This document shows, piece after piece, positions 25,350 to 32,718 of a DNA stretch of 64,000 bases. The notes beneath the pieces were generated by a model, which worked only from the letters and a program-made list of their open reading frames with translations, was not told where the DNA came from and did no database searches. Both the position numbers and the translations under genes were made by a program. The DNA comes from Achromobacter xylosoxidans (GTDB lineage Bacteria > Pseudomonadota > Gammaproteobacteria > Burkholderiales > Burkholderiaceae_B): the NCBI RefSeq assembly GCF_001457475.1, contig NZ_LN831029.1, positions 3,658,001 through 3,722,000 of the forward strand, in the 5' to 3' direction. The stretch's first letter is position 1; every line of letters begins with the position of its first letter.

Positions 25350-27620
25350 TCAGTCCACCCGCCACCAGCTGGGCAGCAGGTTGCGCACCTTGGCGCGGCG
25401 ATAGCGGTCGTCGATCAGGTGCACCGTGCCCACGTCGTGCTCGGTGCGGATCACGCGCCCGGCCGCCTGCACCACCTTCTGCATGCCCGGATAGAGATAG
25501 GTGTAGTCGTAGCCCTGCGCCTCGCCGTAGCGGCGCTCCATGGCGCGCTTGATGTTCTCGTTGATGGCATTCACCTGGGGCAGCCCGAGGGTGGCGATGA
25601 AAGCGCCGATCAGGCGCTTGCCCGGCAGGTCCACGCCCTCGGAGAAGGCGCCGCCCAGCACCGCGAACCCCACGCCCTGCCCGCTTTCGGTGAATCGCGC
25701 CAGGAAGGCGGCGCGGCCGCTTTCGTCCATGCCCGGCGTCTGCAGCCAGATCGGCACTTGCGGATGGCGTACCCGCATCAGCTCGGCCACCTGCCGCAGG
25801 TAGTCGAAGCTGCTCAGGAACCCCAGGTAGTTGCCGGGCCGACGCGCATACTGGTCCGCGATCAGGTCCGCGATCGGCGCCAGCGAACGCTCGCGGTCGC
25901 GATATCGGGTGGATACGTTGCCCACCACCTTCACCGCCAGCTGCTCGGCCTGGAACGGCGCGGCCACGTCGATCCAGGCCGCCTCGGGCGGCAGGCCCAG
26001 CGTGTCGCGGTAGAACTGCTGTGGGCTCAGGGTGCCCGAAAACAGCACCGTGGCATGCGCCGCCGCATGCCGCGCGGCCAGGTACGGCGCGGGCACCACG
26101 TTGCGCACGCACAGCGTCGACGGCGGCGTCCTGGCGCTCCATGCGCCGCCTTCGGCCCGCGTCACGTCGAACAACGCGTGCGGCCCGAACTGCTCGGCCA
26201 GGCGCATGAAATGCAAGGCCTCGAAGTAAAAGGCCAGCACCGGGTCGTCCTGGGCCAGCGGCGCCTCGCCGAGGTAGTCGGTGATGGCCGCCACCGCCTT
26301 CTGCACCGCCGCCAGCACGCCGGCCGGCGCCTCGTCGTAGGCCTGGTAGGCCTCGGCCTGCTTCTTGTTGAACGCCGTCCAGGAGCGCTGCAGCCCGTCC
26401 AGCGGCTTTTTCAGCGCCTTGGGCGCGGCCTGCCGCGCCGCCGCCAGTCCCAACTGGTTCAATTCCCCGGTGTACATGCGGCGCGCGCGATCGACCAGGT
26501 TGTGGGCCTCGTCCACCAGCACCGCCACCTTCCATTGGTGGGCCTGCGTCAAGGCGTACAGCATGGCGGTGGCGTCGTAGTAGTAGTTGTAGTCGCCCAC
26601 CACCACGTCGCTCCAGCGGATCAGTTCCTGCGACAGGTAGTACGGGCATACCTGATGGGCGCGGGCGGCGGTGCGCACCGCCGGCGCGTCCAGCCGCCCC
26701 TGCGCCAGCGCCGCCTCGCGCGCCGCCGGCAGGCGATCGTAGAAGCCCTGCGCCAGCGGGCAGGATTCGCCATGGCAGGCCTTGTCCGGATGCTCGCAGG
26801 TCTTGTCGCGCGCCTGCAGGTCCAGCACCCGCAGCGCCGGTTGCGCGGGCTGGGCGTTCAGGGTGTCCAGCGCCGCCAGCGCCAGCCCGCGCCCCGAGCC
26901 CTTGGCCGCCAGGAAGAAGACCTTGTCCAGCCCGCTGCCCGGCGCGGCCTTGAGCAACGGAAACAGCGTGCCCAGCGTCTTGCCGATACCGGTGGGCGCC
27001 TGCGCCATCAGGCAGCGGCCGTCGCGCGCGCTGCGGTACACCGACACCGCCAGCTCGCGCTGGCCACTGCGGAAATCGCCATGGGGAAACGCCAGCCGTT
27101 CCAGCGCCGCGTCGCGCGCCTGGCGATGGGCCAGTTCGGTACGCGACCAGGCCAGGAAGCGATCGCATTGCTCATGGAAAAACGCCGCCAGCCACGCCGC
27201 GTCGCGGCTCTCGGACAGCACCGTCTCTTCTTCGGTCGCCACGTTGAAATACACCAGCGCCACGCGGACCTGCGCCAGGCCGCGCGCCGCGCACAACAGG
27301 TGGGCGTAGACCCGGGCCTGGGCCCAATGCGCGGCGCGATGGTTGTCGCGCACGCTGTCGAGCCGCCCCCGGTAGGTCTTGATCTCTTCGACCTGGTTGG
27401 CCACCGGGTCATAGCCGTCGGCGCGTCCGCGCACCAGCAGGTTCTCGTATTGGCCGGCCAGCGCCACTTCGGTCTCGTAGCCGGGGCCGCGCCGGCTCGT
27501 CACCGCCGTGTGGCCCGCCATGCCTTCCAGGCCGCTGGGCGCCGGCGTGAAACGCAGGTCCAGGTCGCCCGCGCGAGCCGTGAATTCGCACAACGCGCGC
27601 ACCGCCACGGCGTAGGTCAT
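25350..27620 (-). CDS. XPD/DinG-like Fe-S DNA helicase with N-terminal PD-(D/E)XK nuclease-like domain
   Basis: 756-residue superfamily 2 helicase. Residues 1-130 resemble a Cas4/RecB nuclease fold with Asp68 and ExK at 79-81 (VEEIK). The helicase part has Walker A QAPTGIGKT (208-215) and a four-cysteine iron-sulfur domain (C275, C282, C287, C325). It also has DEAH at 370-373 (VLVDEAHNLVD), FSGTLSP, and motif VI-like VVQAAGRVIRTE near the end. This is the XPD/FancJ/DinG architecture. The ATG overlaps the TGA of the upstream FAN1-like nuclease (ATGA), so the two are co-translated. Bacterial FAN1 genes are known to travel with such helicases, suggesting joint repair of crosslinked or branched DNA. 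The frame runs on to 28784, but that extension overlaps the FAN1 gene. Confidence 0.9.
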   Translation of the reverse strand: MTYAVAVRALCEFTARAGDLDLRFTPAPSGLEGMAGHTAVTSRRGPGYETEVALAGQYENLLVRGRADGYDPVANQVEEIKTYRGRLDSVRDNHRAAHWAQARVYAHLLCAARGLAQVRVALVYFNVATEEETVLSESRDAAWLAAFFHEQCDRFLAWSRTELAHRQARDAALERLAFPHGDFRSGQRELAVSVYRSARDGRCLMAQAPTGIGKTLGTLFPLLKAAPGSGLDKVFFLAAKGSGRGLALAALDTLNAQPAQPALRVLDLQARDKTCEHPDKACHGESCPLAQGFYDRLPAAREAALAQGRLDAPAVRTAARAHQVCPYYLSQELIRWSDVVVGDYNYYYDATAMLYALTQAHQWKVAVLVDEAHNLVDRARRMYTGELNQLGLAAARQAAPKALKKPLDGLQRSWTAFNKKQAEAYQAYDEAPAGVLAAVQKAVAAITDYLGEAPLAQDDPVLAFYFEALHFMRLAEQFGPHALFDVTRAEGGAWSARTPPSTLCVRNVVPAPYLAARHAAAHATVLFSGTLSPQQFYRDTLGLPPEAAWIDVAAPFQAEQLAVKVVGNVSTRYRDRERSLAPIADLIADQYARRPGNYLGFLSSFDYLRQVAELMRVRHPQVPIWLQTPGMDESGRAAFLARFTESGQGVGFAVLGGAFSEGVDLPGKRLIGAFIATLGLPQVNAINENIKRAMERRYGEAQGYDYTYLYPGMQKVVQAAGRVIRTEHDVGTVHLIDDRYRRAKVRNLLPSWWRVD

Positions 27621-29281
27621 GGCCGCGGCTCCCGCCAGCTGACGTGGCAGACCCGCACCGGCATGCCGTGCTCGGCGCAATACGCCAGCCAGCGGATCTG
27701 GTTGTCCTGCAGCTTGTCGCCTGGCCCCTTGATCTCGATGAGTTCGTAGCCCGGCGCCTGGGCCTGGAAGCGGATCAGGTCCGGCAGGCCCGAGCGGTTG
27801 GCCTTGACGTCGCGCAGCAGCCGCGTGAAGAACAGCTTCAGGTGGGCCGGCGGAAAGTGATCCAGCGCCCGCTGCAACAGCGATTCGTCGAGCGCGCCCC
27901 AGAACACGAAGGGGGACTGCACGCCCCGTTTGTCGGCATAGCGCAGGCGGATCGTGTCGCGATATTCGCCCGTATCCAATTGCGCCAGGCAGGCGGCGAA
28001 CAGGGCCTGCCGCCGCGCATGGAAATCCGGCGCGTCGAGGTCGGCGGGCCCGCGCTGGAAGGGATGGAAAAAAGCCCCCGGCAAGGGCGCGAACACCGCC
28101 GGCCAGCACAACAGGCCGAACAGGGAATTGATCAACGTGTTTTCCACGTAGTGCACCGGCGCGTCGTCCCGGTGCAGGTGGTCGCGCGCGGCGAACTCCA
28201 CCGGCATCGGCGCCGCGGGCCGGTCCAGTTCGAGGTCCAGCCGCGCCACCGGCGCCGCCGCGCGCCGCGCCGCGTGCTGTCCCAGCTTGCGGCGCAGCCG
28301 CGGCAGCATGCGCGCCAGCCGTTGGGACTCTTCTTCGCTTTCCGGCGCGGCCTCGGCGCGCAGGGCCAGCGCCAGGGCATCCTGGAAGCGCGCCATGCGC
28401 TCGTACACGCGGATACGGCGATGACGCGCGCCGGGATAGGCGCACAAGGCATACACCCGCTCGGCCGCCGCCCAGTCCTGCGCGCGTTCGCACGCTTGTC
28501 CCAATCGCAGCAATACCTTGGCGCGGCGCTTTTCCAGCCAGGGGTTGTCGCTGGCGCAGCCGGCCACCGCGCGCAACTGCGCGTCCACGTCCAGGCCTTC
28601 GTCCAAGGCCTGTCGGCACGCCTGCAAGGCCAGGTAGCGGTCGATGTCCTGGCGCGTCTGGAACGCGCGCGATGATGGTTCGAACGGCACCACCTCGTAC
28701 TGGAACACGCCCAGGTCGGCCAGCACGAACTCCGACCAGTCCTGGTGCAGGTTGCCGAAGAACATCAGCCGGAACCGTTCGCACAGATCGGCGATGGCGA
28801 CCCGCCAGGCCGCATCGGCGCCCACCGGGTCGGGCTGCGCGCGCGTCCCGGCGCGCCAGCGGGCATAGGGCTGGGCGTCGGGCTGGCAGGCGCGCAGCGC
28901 TTGCAGCAGGTCCACCTTGCGCGCCGCTCCCCGGCCCACGACACCCGCAAAGAGACGATCCAGTTCGGGCCGCGTATGCAGGCCGAACAGCTCATCGAGC
29001 GTCATCGGCGCGTCCGCGTCCAGCCAGCCCAGCGCCAGCAACGGCGCGGCGGCGTCCAGGGTGTTCGGGATTTCCTCGTACACCAGGCGGCTGGCGCGGA
29101 ACCAGGGCCCGCGCCGCATCAGCATGCGCGTCAGCAAGGCCTGCGACGCCCGTGGCAAGGCCGCGAAATCGGCCATGAAAAGGCGTTCGCGTTCGTCCAG
29201 CAGATCCGCATAGCGCTCGCCGACCCACGCGAGCGCGCGCTGGAAATTGTGCAGGTAGTAGTAGCGGTGCGGGGGCAGCAT
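27617..29281 (-). CDS. FAN1-like VRR-NUC structure-specific nuclease
   Basis: 554-residue homologue of bacterial FAN1. It starts LPPHRYYYLHNFQRALAWVGERYADLL, the usual N-terminal DNA-binding region, followed by helical TPR-like segments. The C-terminal VRR-NUC domain has GLPDLIRF, then the metal-binding core LIEIKGPGDKLQDNQIRWL (Asp, ExK and Gln residues). FAN1 incises 5' flaps and unhooks interstrand crosslinks. The ATG at 29281 is preferred. A TTG at 29296 would sit against the candidate LexA box that covers the promoter. It is translationally coupled to the XPD-like helicase downstream, forming a two-gene repair operon. Confidence 0.88.
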   Translation of the reverse strand: MLPPHRYYYLHNFQRALAWVGERYADLLDERERLFMADFAALPRASQALLTRMLMRRGPWFRASRLVYEEIPNTLDAAAPLLALGWLDADAPMTLDELFGLHTRPELDRLFAGVVGRGAARKVDLLQALRACQPDAQPYARWRAGTRAQPDPVGADAAWRVAIADLCERFRLMFFGNLHQDWSEFVLADLGVFQYEVVPFEPSSRAFQTRQDIDRYLALQACRQALDEGLDVDAQLRAVAGCASDNPWLEKRRAKVLLRLGQACERAQDWAAAERVYALCAYPGARHRRIRVYERMARFQDALALALRAEAAPESEEESQRLARMLPRLRRKLGQHAARRAAAPVARLDLELDRPAAPMPVEFAARDHLHRDDAPVHYVENTLINSLFGLLCWPAVFAPLPGAFFHPFQRGPADLDAPDFHARRQALFAACLAQLDTGEYRDTIRLRYADKRGVQSPFVFWGALDESLLQRALDHFPPAHLKLFFTRLLRDVKANRSGLPDLIRFQAQAPGYELIEIKGPGDKLQDNQIRWLAYCAEHGMPVRVCHVSWREPRP

Positions 29282-29296
29282 CGGCCGGAGAGACAA

Positions 29297-29320
29297 CTGG
29301 CTATTTATCCAGTAATCATA
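29297..29320 (-). promoter_or_regulatory. Promoter with candidate LexA (SOS) box for the FAN1-helicase operon
   Basis: On the minus strand a -10 hexamer TATGAT (29320-29315) is followed at once by CTGGATAAATAGCCAG (29312-29297). This fits the CTG-N10-CAG LexA pattern, with ACTGG/CCAGT arms and an AT-rich centre, and matches the classical 16-mer at 12 positions by hand count. The predicted transcription start lies inside the box. No good -35 was found. Confidence 0.55.
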
Positions 29321-29347
29321 GCAGGCCGCCCGCCCCGCCGCCCGGCC

Positions 29348-29866
29348 TTATTCCTGTCCGTGGCGCACGATATGGAAGCCCTCGTCGTCCTGCGGCGCCA
29401 CGAAATACGCGGTGATGGCGTCGTACTGGGCTTCGCTGGTGGAGAACGGATGCGTGCCCGACGCGTTGCGCGCGCGCAGCCGTGCCTTGCAGACCTCATC
29501 GGGCAGGTCGAGAAAATGCAGTTGATGGCGACAGCCCGCGGCCTGCGCGACCTGCCGCAGCCATGCGCGGCTTGCGCGCGTATTGGCCGGGAAATCCAGC
29601 ACCACCGACAGCCCCGCCGCGACCACGGCGGCGATATGCCCGCCCATCGCGTCGCGCAGGCGGCCAGCGCAGCGGCCATAGTCGGCCACGCTGAGGATTT
29701 CGCCCGGATACAGGGCCGCCAACCACGCGTCCTCGCTGATCAGCAGGGTGTCCGGCCGCGACGCCAGGCGGGCCGCCAGGGTGGATTTGCCGGCGCCGAT
29801 CTTGCCGCACAGAAAATGCAGCATCGGCGTGGAGGAAGGGGACAGGGAAGACGGGTTCGATTGCAT
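29348..29866 (-). CDS. Small P-loop ATP-binding protein, zeta-toxin/kinase-like
   Basis: 172-residue P-loop NTPase. Walker A GKIGAGKST lies near the N-terminus after FLC, with SEDAWLAALYPG in the nucleotide-binding lid area and VVLDFPANTRASRAWL as Walker B-like strand. The LRARN region probably contacts phosphate. Such proteins are annotated only as AAA/ATP-binding or compared with zeta toxins and chloramphenicol phosphotransferase; the substrate is unknown. Starts at 29866 and 29824 are possible; 29866 has AGGCAAG at good distance. It lies directly behind the attenuator at 29901-30010, so its transcription appears conditional on leader-peptide translation. The FAN1 gene downstream has its own promoter. 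Confidence 0.75.
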   Translation of the reverse strand: MQSNPSSLSPSSTPMLHFLCGKIGAGKSTLAARLASRPDTLLISEDAWLAALYPGEILSVADYGRCAGRLRDAMGGHIAAVVAAGLSVVLDFPANTRASRAWLRQVAQAAGCRHQLHFLDLPDEVCKARLRARNASGTHPFSTSEAQYDAITAYFVAPQDDEGFHIVRHGQE

Positions 29867-29900
29867 GGCTTGCCTATGAGAAAACCAGCGGCGGGCCAAC

Positions 29901-29923
29901 AAAAAACCCGCCTTTGGCGGGTT
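29901..29923 (-). terminator. Intrinsic terminator of the leader transcript
   Basis: Reading the minus strand, AACCCGCC-AAA-GGCGGGTT forms a perfect 8-bp stem followed directly by a T-run (29906-29901). It stands 35 bases ahead of the kinase start, not behind any gene, which is what an attenuator needs. Confidence 0.85.
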
Positions 29924-29947
29924 GATGCAGCGATGATCCGACGCGCG

Positions 29948-30010
29948 CTAACCCACCATGTTCCGAATGGTGGTAATAATCAGGGCGAACGAAAGCGACG
30001 GGCGGTTCAT
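29948..30010 (-). CDS. Leader peptide (20 residues, Ile/Thr/Leu-rich)
   Basis: The 20-codon frame reads MNRPSLSFALIITTIRNMVG and ends in TAG. It contains the run Leu-Ile-Ile-Thr-Thr-Ile (CTG ATT ATT ACC ACC ATT) just where control codons are expected relative to the hairpins. No ribosome site precedes the ATG. The predicted transcription start from the TTGACA promoter falls on the A of this ATG, so the message is probably leaderless, as known for some trpL leaders. The composition would suit control by charged tRNA-Ile or tRNA-Thr, normally seen before ilv or thr genes. Here the next gene is a P-loop kinase. Confidence 0.6.
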   Translation of the reverse strand: MNRPSLSFALIITTIRNMVG

Positions 30011-30016
30011 GCGTCG

Positions 30017-30045
30017 ATCATGCGCGAGCCCGCCCGACCTGTCAA
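30017..30045 (-). promoter_or_regulatory. Promoter of the leader/attenuator transcript
   Basis: A perfect -35 TTGACA (30045-30040), 17-base spacer and -10 CATGAT (30022-30017, 4 of 6) on the minus strand. The start predicted seven bases on is 30010, the first base of the leader-peptide ATG. Confidence 0.6.
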
Positions 30046-30109
30046 ACCGATCGCGCCCCGACCGCTGCCGCGCCAGCGCCGTCGCGGCCGGGCGCGCCAA
30101 GGAATCCCG

Positions 30110-30625
30110 ATGTCCGACCACCCCGTCACCCTGCGCCAGGCAACCGCCCGGGACGCCGACGCCATCGCCGCCATGCATGCGGCCAGTTGGGCCGCCACCT
30201 ACCGCGGCCTGCTGCCCGACGGATTCCTGGACGCCGGACTGGCCGACGACCGCATGGTGCACTGGCAGGACAGGATGCGGGAATCCAACCTCGACGCCCG
30301 GGCCGTATTCATCGCCGAACAGGACGGGGAGCCGATCGGCTTCGTCTGCGTGCAGCAGGAACACGACCATCCCGGCGAAGTCCTGCTCGACAATCTGCAC
30401 GTCCTGCCGCCCTACCAGGGCACCGGCGCCGGCAAGCTGATGGTGGCGCGCGCCGAGGCCTGGGCCCGCGCCCGTGGCGCCGCGCGCCTGTACCTTTACG
30501 CGCTGGAAGGCAATACCCGCGCCATCGCCTTCTATGAACGCCAGGGCTGGCAATACACCGGCAGCGAGATCGACCGCATCGGCGGCATCGAGGCGCGGGC
30601 GCGGCGCTATGTCCGGCCGCTCTAG
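30110..30625 (+). CDS. GNAT family N-acetyltransferase
   Basis: 171-residue GCN5-type acetyltransferase. N-terminal VTLRQATARDADAIAAMHAASW is followed by strand 4-5 with LDNLHVLPPYQGTGAGKLMVARAEAWA. QGTGAG is the acetyl-CoA pyrophosphate loop (Q/RxxGxG/A). The ending LYLYALEGNTRAIAFYERQGWQYTG is the usual family C-terminal motif. The start at 30110 has AAGGAA seven bases upstream. It may acetylate a small amine or a protein N-terminus; the substrate is unknown. It is transcribed away from the attenuator/kinase unit, with which it shares an upstream region of about 100 bp. The upstream part of this same frame is not coding. Confidence 0.9.
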   Translation: MSDHPVTLRQATARDADAIAAMHAASWAATYRGLLPDGFLDAGLADDRMVHWQDRMRESNLDARAVFIAEQDGEPIGFVCVQQEHDHPGEVLLDNLHVLPPYQGTGAGKLMVARAEAWARARGAARLYLYALEGNTRAIAFYERQGWQYTGSEIDRIGGIEARARRYVRPL

Positions 30626-30718
30626 CGCGGAAAGCCCGCGATCGGGAGTAAGGTTCAGGGTAGAAATCCCGATTGCCCCGGCATGCCACCGTGTGCCGCC
30701 AGCAGGAATCCGAACACC

Positions 30719-30964
30719 ATGAAGACTTCTCGATCAGTGCTGCGCCCTCTCCTGGCCATGCTCGCTTGCGCGTCGATCACCGCCTGCGCCGACAACCCGC
30801 CGCGCCAGGCCACCGATCTCGACTACCGCAGCCGCCCCTCCCCCTCCATGCGGGGCGCGACCAGCTCGCCGGACCAGCGCTTGAGCATCCAGTCCGGCGA
30901 GGGGGAAAAGTTGAATCTGCCCTGGTTCATCCAGGATACGCAGGACTGGATCAACCGCAACTGA
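30719..30964 (+). CDS. Small predicted lipoprotein, unknown function
   Basis: 81-residue protein with a lipoprotein signal peptide, MKTSRSVLRPLLAMLACASITAC. The lipobox Ile-Thr-Ala-Cys puts the lipidated Cys at about 23. The short mature part (ADNPPRQATDL ... LPWFIQDTQDWINRN) is polar, with a C-terminal Trp-rich segment, and matches no family I recognise. The M at 30719 is chosen because AGGAA precedes it and the signal peptide starts there. It is a single gene between the GNAT and a convergent SnoaL-like gene. Confidence 0.75.
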   Translation: MKTSRSVLRPLLAMLACASITACADNPPRQATDLDYRSRPSPSMRGATSSPDQRLSIQSGEGEKLNLPWFIQDTQDWINRN

Positions 30965-31011
30965 GCAGCCGCTGCGCGGCAACCGGCCACTCGCCCTCGC
31001 CCGCCGCCGGA

Positions 31012-31446
31012 TCAAGCCGGCGGGCTGTCCCTCAACACGGCTTCGCCCGTGCGTGGATTCGTCAGGGTGACGTTTTCCAGCGCCTTGATCCGCCACCCGT
31101 CGCCCTGTCGCGTCAGCACGGCCAGAATCAGCGTGTCGACGACGTGGCGGCCCGCGGGATGCGCGGCACCGGCCGACAGGCGGCTCCAGAAATGGATGAT
31201 CGCCGCCTCGCCGCCGATTGCGGTCACGTCGATCAACTCGTTGCGCAGCGTGGAATCGCGATAGATGGTCTGGTGGATCGGCGCGTGCAGCTTGACGATC
31301 TCATTGACGCCGCGCACGTAATGGCCAAAGCGATTCACGAACGTCGCATCCGCATGGAACAGCGTTCCAAGCGCTTGCATGTCGTGGTTGTTCCAGGCGG
31401 CTTCAAACGCGATGGGCGCGTCTTCGGGGCGTTCCAGTCCGGGCAT
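31012..31446 (-). CDS. SnoaL-like/SgcJ-EcaC family protein
   Basis: 144-residue NTF2-fold protein. EDAPIAFEAAWNNHDMQALGTLFHADATFVNRFGHYVRGVNEI is the SgcJ/EcaC (DUF4440-like) start, and DGWRIKALENVTL is the closing strand. Members are small cone-shaped barrels that bind or isomerise hydrophobic ligands, or act as stress proteins; the role here is unknown. The ATG at 31446 has AAGGAT seven bases upstream. The frame is open 38 codons further up, into the divergent SDR promoter. It is transcribed away from the SDR-SugE-TetR unit. Confidence 0.82.
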   Translation of the reverse strand: MPGLERPEDAPIAFEAAWNNHDMQALGTLFHADATFVNRFGHYVRGVNEIVKLHAPIHQTIYRDSTLRNELIDVTAIGGEAAIIHFWSRLSAGAAHPAGRHVVDTLILAVLTRQGDGWRIKALENVTLTNPRTGEAVLRDSPPA

Positions 31447-31536
31447 AGGAATCCTTGATGGGGTTGGGGTCAGTGCTTGCCGATGCGGGGGCGTCATCCC
31501 ACACCATAGTCGCTTTGACACCATTGTCCGCGCTTC

Positions 31537-31565
31537 TTGACGCGCAATTCCCGTTCGCATAGCAT
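31537..31565 (+). promoter_or_regulatory. Promoter of the SDR-SugE-TetR operon
   Basis: -35 TTGACG (31537-31542), 17-base spacer, -10 TAGCAT (31560-31565). The expected start falls at about 31572, inside the ACCGATCGGT palindrome. Confidence 0.4.
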
Positions 31566-31569
31566 TTTA

Positions 31570-31579
31570 ACCGATCGGT
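31570..31579. promoter_or_regulatory. TetR-type operator ACCGATCGGT
   Basis: A perfect 10-bp palindrome, ACCGATCGGT, 18 bases before the SDR start and just behind the predicted -10. Operators of this sequence class are typical for TetR repressors next to SDR genes. The TetR encoded at the end of this operon is the obvious candidate, giving negative autoregulation. Confidence 0.55.
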
Positions 31580-31597
31580 ACAAAATAAACTATCGAC

Positions 31598-32335
31598 ATG
31601 GAATTCAACGGCAAGGCCGCCCTCGTCACCGGCGGCACGCGCGGCATCGGCGCGGCCATCGTCCGCGGCCTGGCGCAACGGGGCGCCGCGGTGGCCTTCA
31701 CCTACGCCAGCTCGGACAGCGCCGCCAACGAACTGGCGCGTGAACTTGGCGCGAGCGGCGCGCGGGTCCTGGGCATCAAGGCGGACAGCCGCGATCCGGC
31801 CGCGGTCCGGGCGGCGGTGGACCATACCGCCCGGGAACTGGGCCGGCTGGACATTCTCGTCAACAGCGCCGGCGTGTTCCCTTCAGGCCCGATCGAGGAC
31901 GCCACGCTGCAAGAGATCGACGACACCTTGGCGATCCACGCGCGCGCGGTCTTCGTGGCTTCGCAGGCGGCGCTGGCGCATATGGGTTCCGGCGGACGCA
32001 TCATCTCCATCGGCTCGTGCTTCGCGCAGCGCGTGCCCTACGGCGGCGTGACGCTGTACGCGATGAGCAAATCCGCGCTGATCGGCTTCACCAAGGGACT
32101 CGCGCGCGAGGTGGGCGAGCGCGGCATCACGGTGAACATCGTCGATCCGGGCTCGACCGATACCGATATGAACCCGGCCGACGGGCCGGCGGCGTCCGCC
32201 GAACTGGCGCTCATGGCGGTCAAGCGCTATGCCCGGCCGGCGGAGATCGCGGCCGCGGTCGCCTATCTTGCGTCGGCCGAGAGCCAGTTCATCACCGGAT
32301 CATCGCTCGCCATCGACGGCGGCTTCACGGCATAG
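31598..32335 (+). CDS. Short-chain dehydrogenase/reductase (3-oxoacyl-reductase-like)
   Basis: 245-residue classical SDR. The Rossmann cofactor loop TGGTRGIGAA, ADSRD, and NSAG at about residue 90 are present. The catalytic set is Ser in ISIGSC with YAMSK (Tyr-x3-Lys), and PGSTDTDM follows. The final ITGSSLAIDGGFTA is the usual FabG-type ending. The cofactor is probably NADP(H), given Ser in the position after beta-2, but this is uncertain. It is first gene of a unit with a small exporter and TetR, behind an ACCGATCGGT operator. This is a common stress- or aldehyde-response arrangement in which the substrate is often the inducer. Confidence 0.92.
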   Translation: MEFNGKAALVTGGTRGIGAAIVRGLAQRGAAVAFTYASSDSAANELARELGASGARVLGIKADSRDPAAVRAAVDHTARELGRLDILVNSAGVFPSGPIEDATLQEIDDTLAIHARAVFVASQAALAHMGSGGRIISIGSCFAQRVPYGGVTLYAMSKSALIGFTKGLAREVGERGITVNIVDPGSTDTDMNPADGPAASAELALMAVKRYARPAEIAAAVAYLASAESQFITGSSLAIDGGFTA

Positions 32336-32400
32336 GCCGGGCGCCGCACGCGGCTGGCCGCCACGGATACACTGACAATCAGAAAGAAGCGAGGCTTTCG

Positions 32401-32718
32401 ATGGCTTGGGCACTCCTGGTTCTGGCAGGCCTGCTCGAAATCGTGTGGGCGCTGGCGCTCAAGCGGGCCGATGGGCTGACCCGGTTCTGGCCGAGCCTGA
32501 TCGGTGTCAGTGTTGCCATGCTGAGCCTTGTGCTGCTTGGCCTGGCGCTCAGGCATCTGCCGGTCGGTACGGCGTATGCGGTCTGGGTGGGCATCGGCGC
32601 CTTCGGCGTGGCAGCCTTTGGAACATGGGTGCTCGGCGAAGCCATGTCACCGGCCAAGCTGCTTTGCCTGGCCTTGATCGGAATGGGTGTGGCGGGTCTG
32701 CGGATGGTTGAATCATGA
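32401..32718 (+). CDS. sugE: SMR-family transporter, SugE/Gdx type (guanidinium exporter)
   Basis: 105-residue four-helix small multidrug-resistance protein. The start MAWALLVLAGLLEIVWALALKRADGLTRFWPS holds the essential Glu13 and the SugE/Gdx pattern (LEIVWA-x3-K), distinguishing it from EmrE. GTAYAVWVGIGAFGVAAFG follows in helix 3. Gdx proteins export guanidinium in exchange for protons. No guanidine riboswitch was recognised upstream; instead the gene follows an SDR by 65 bp and overlaps the TetR start (ATGA). Control by TetR is therefore more likely than control by guanidine RNA. The GAGG before 32401 sets the start. Confidence 0.9.
   Translation: MAWALLVLAGLLEIVWALALKRADGLTRFWPSLIGVSVAMLSLVLLGLALRHLPVGTAYAVWVGIGAFGVAAFGTWVLGEAMSPAKLLCLALIGMGVAGLRMVES

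Larger units (their letters stand above)
29901..30010 (-). promoter_or_regulatory. Transcription attenuator with mutually exclusive hairpins
   Basis: On the RNA, segment 1 CCACCAU (29973-29967) pairs with segment 2 AUGGUGG (29959-29953), a 7-bp stem. The extended segment 2 GGUGGGUU (29957-29950) can instead pair with segment 3 AACCCGCC (29923-29916), 8 bp with one G-U. Segment 3 otherwise forms the terminator with segment 4 GGCGGGUU (29912-29905). Segment 1 overlaps the ACC ACC ATT codons of the leader peptide, so a ribosome stalled on Thr/Ile codons would free segment 2 and prevent termination. This is the layout of amino-acid operon attenuators. Confidence 0.7.

Noticed and set aside
25350..28784. 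A 1144-codon version of the helicase gene
   Set aside because: The extension overlaps the FAN1 gene in another frame. The ATG at 27620 overlaps the FAN1 TGA and gives a complete protein.
32336..32400. Guanidine riboswitch before the SugE/Gdx gene
   Set aside because: The 65 bases between the SDR and the SMR gene show none of the conserved guanidine-I, -II or -III elements that I can recognise, and are short for guanidine-I.
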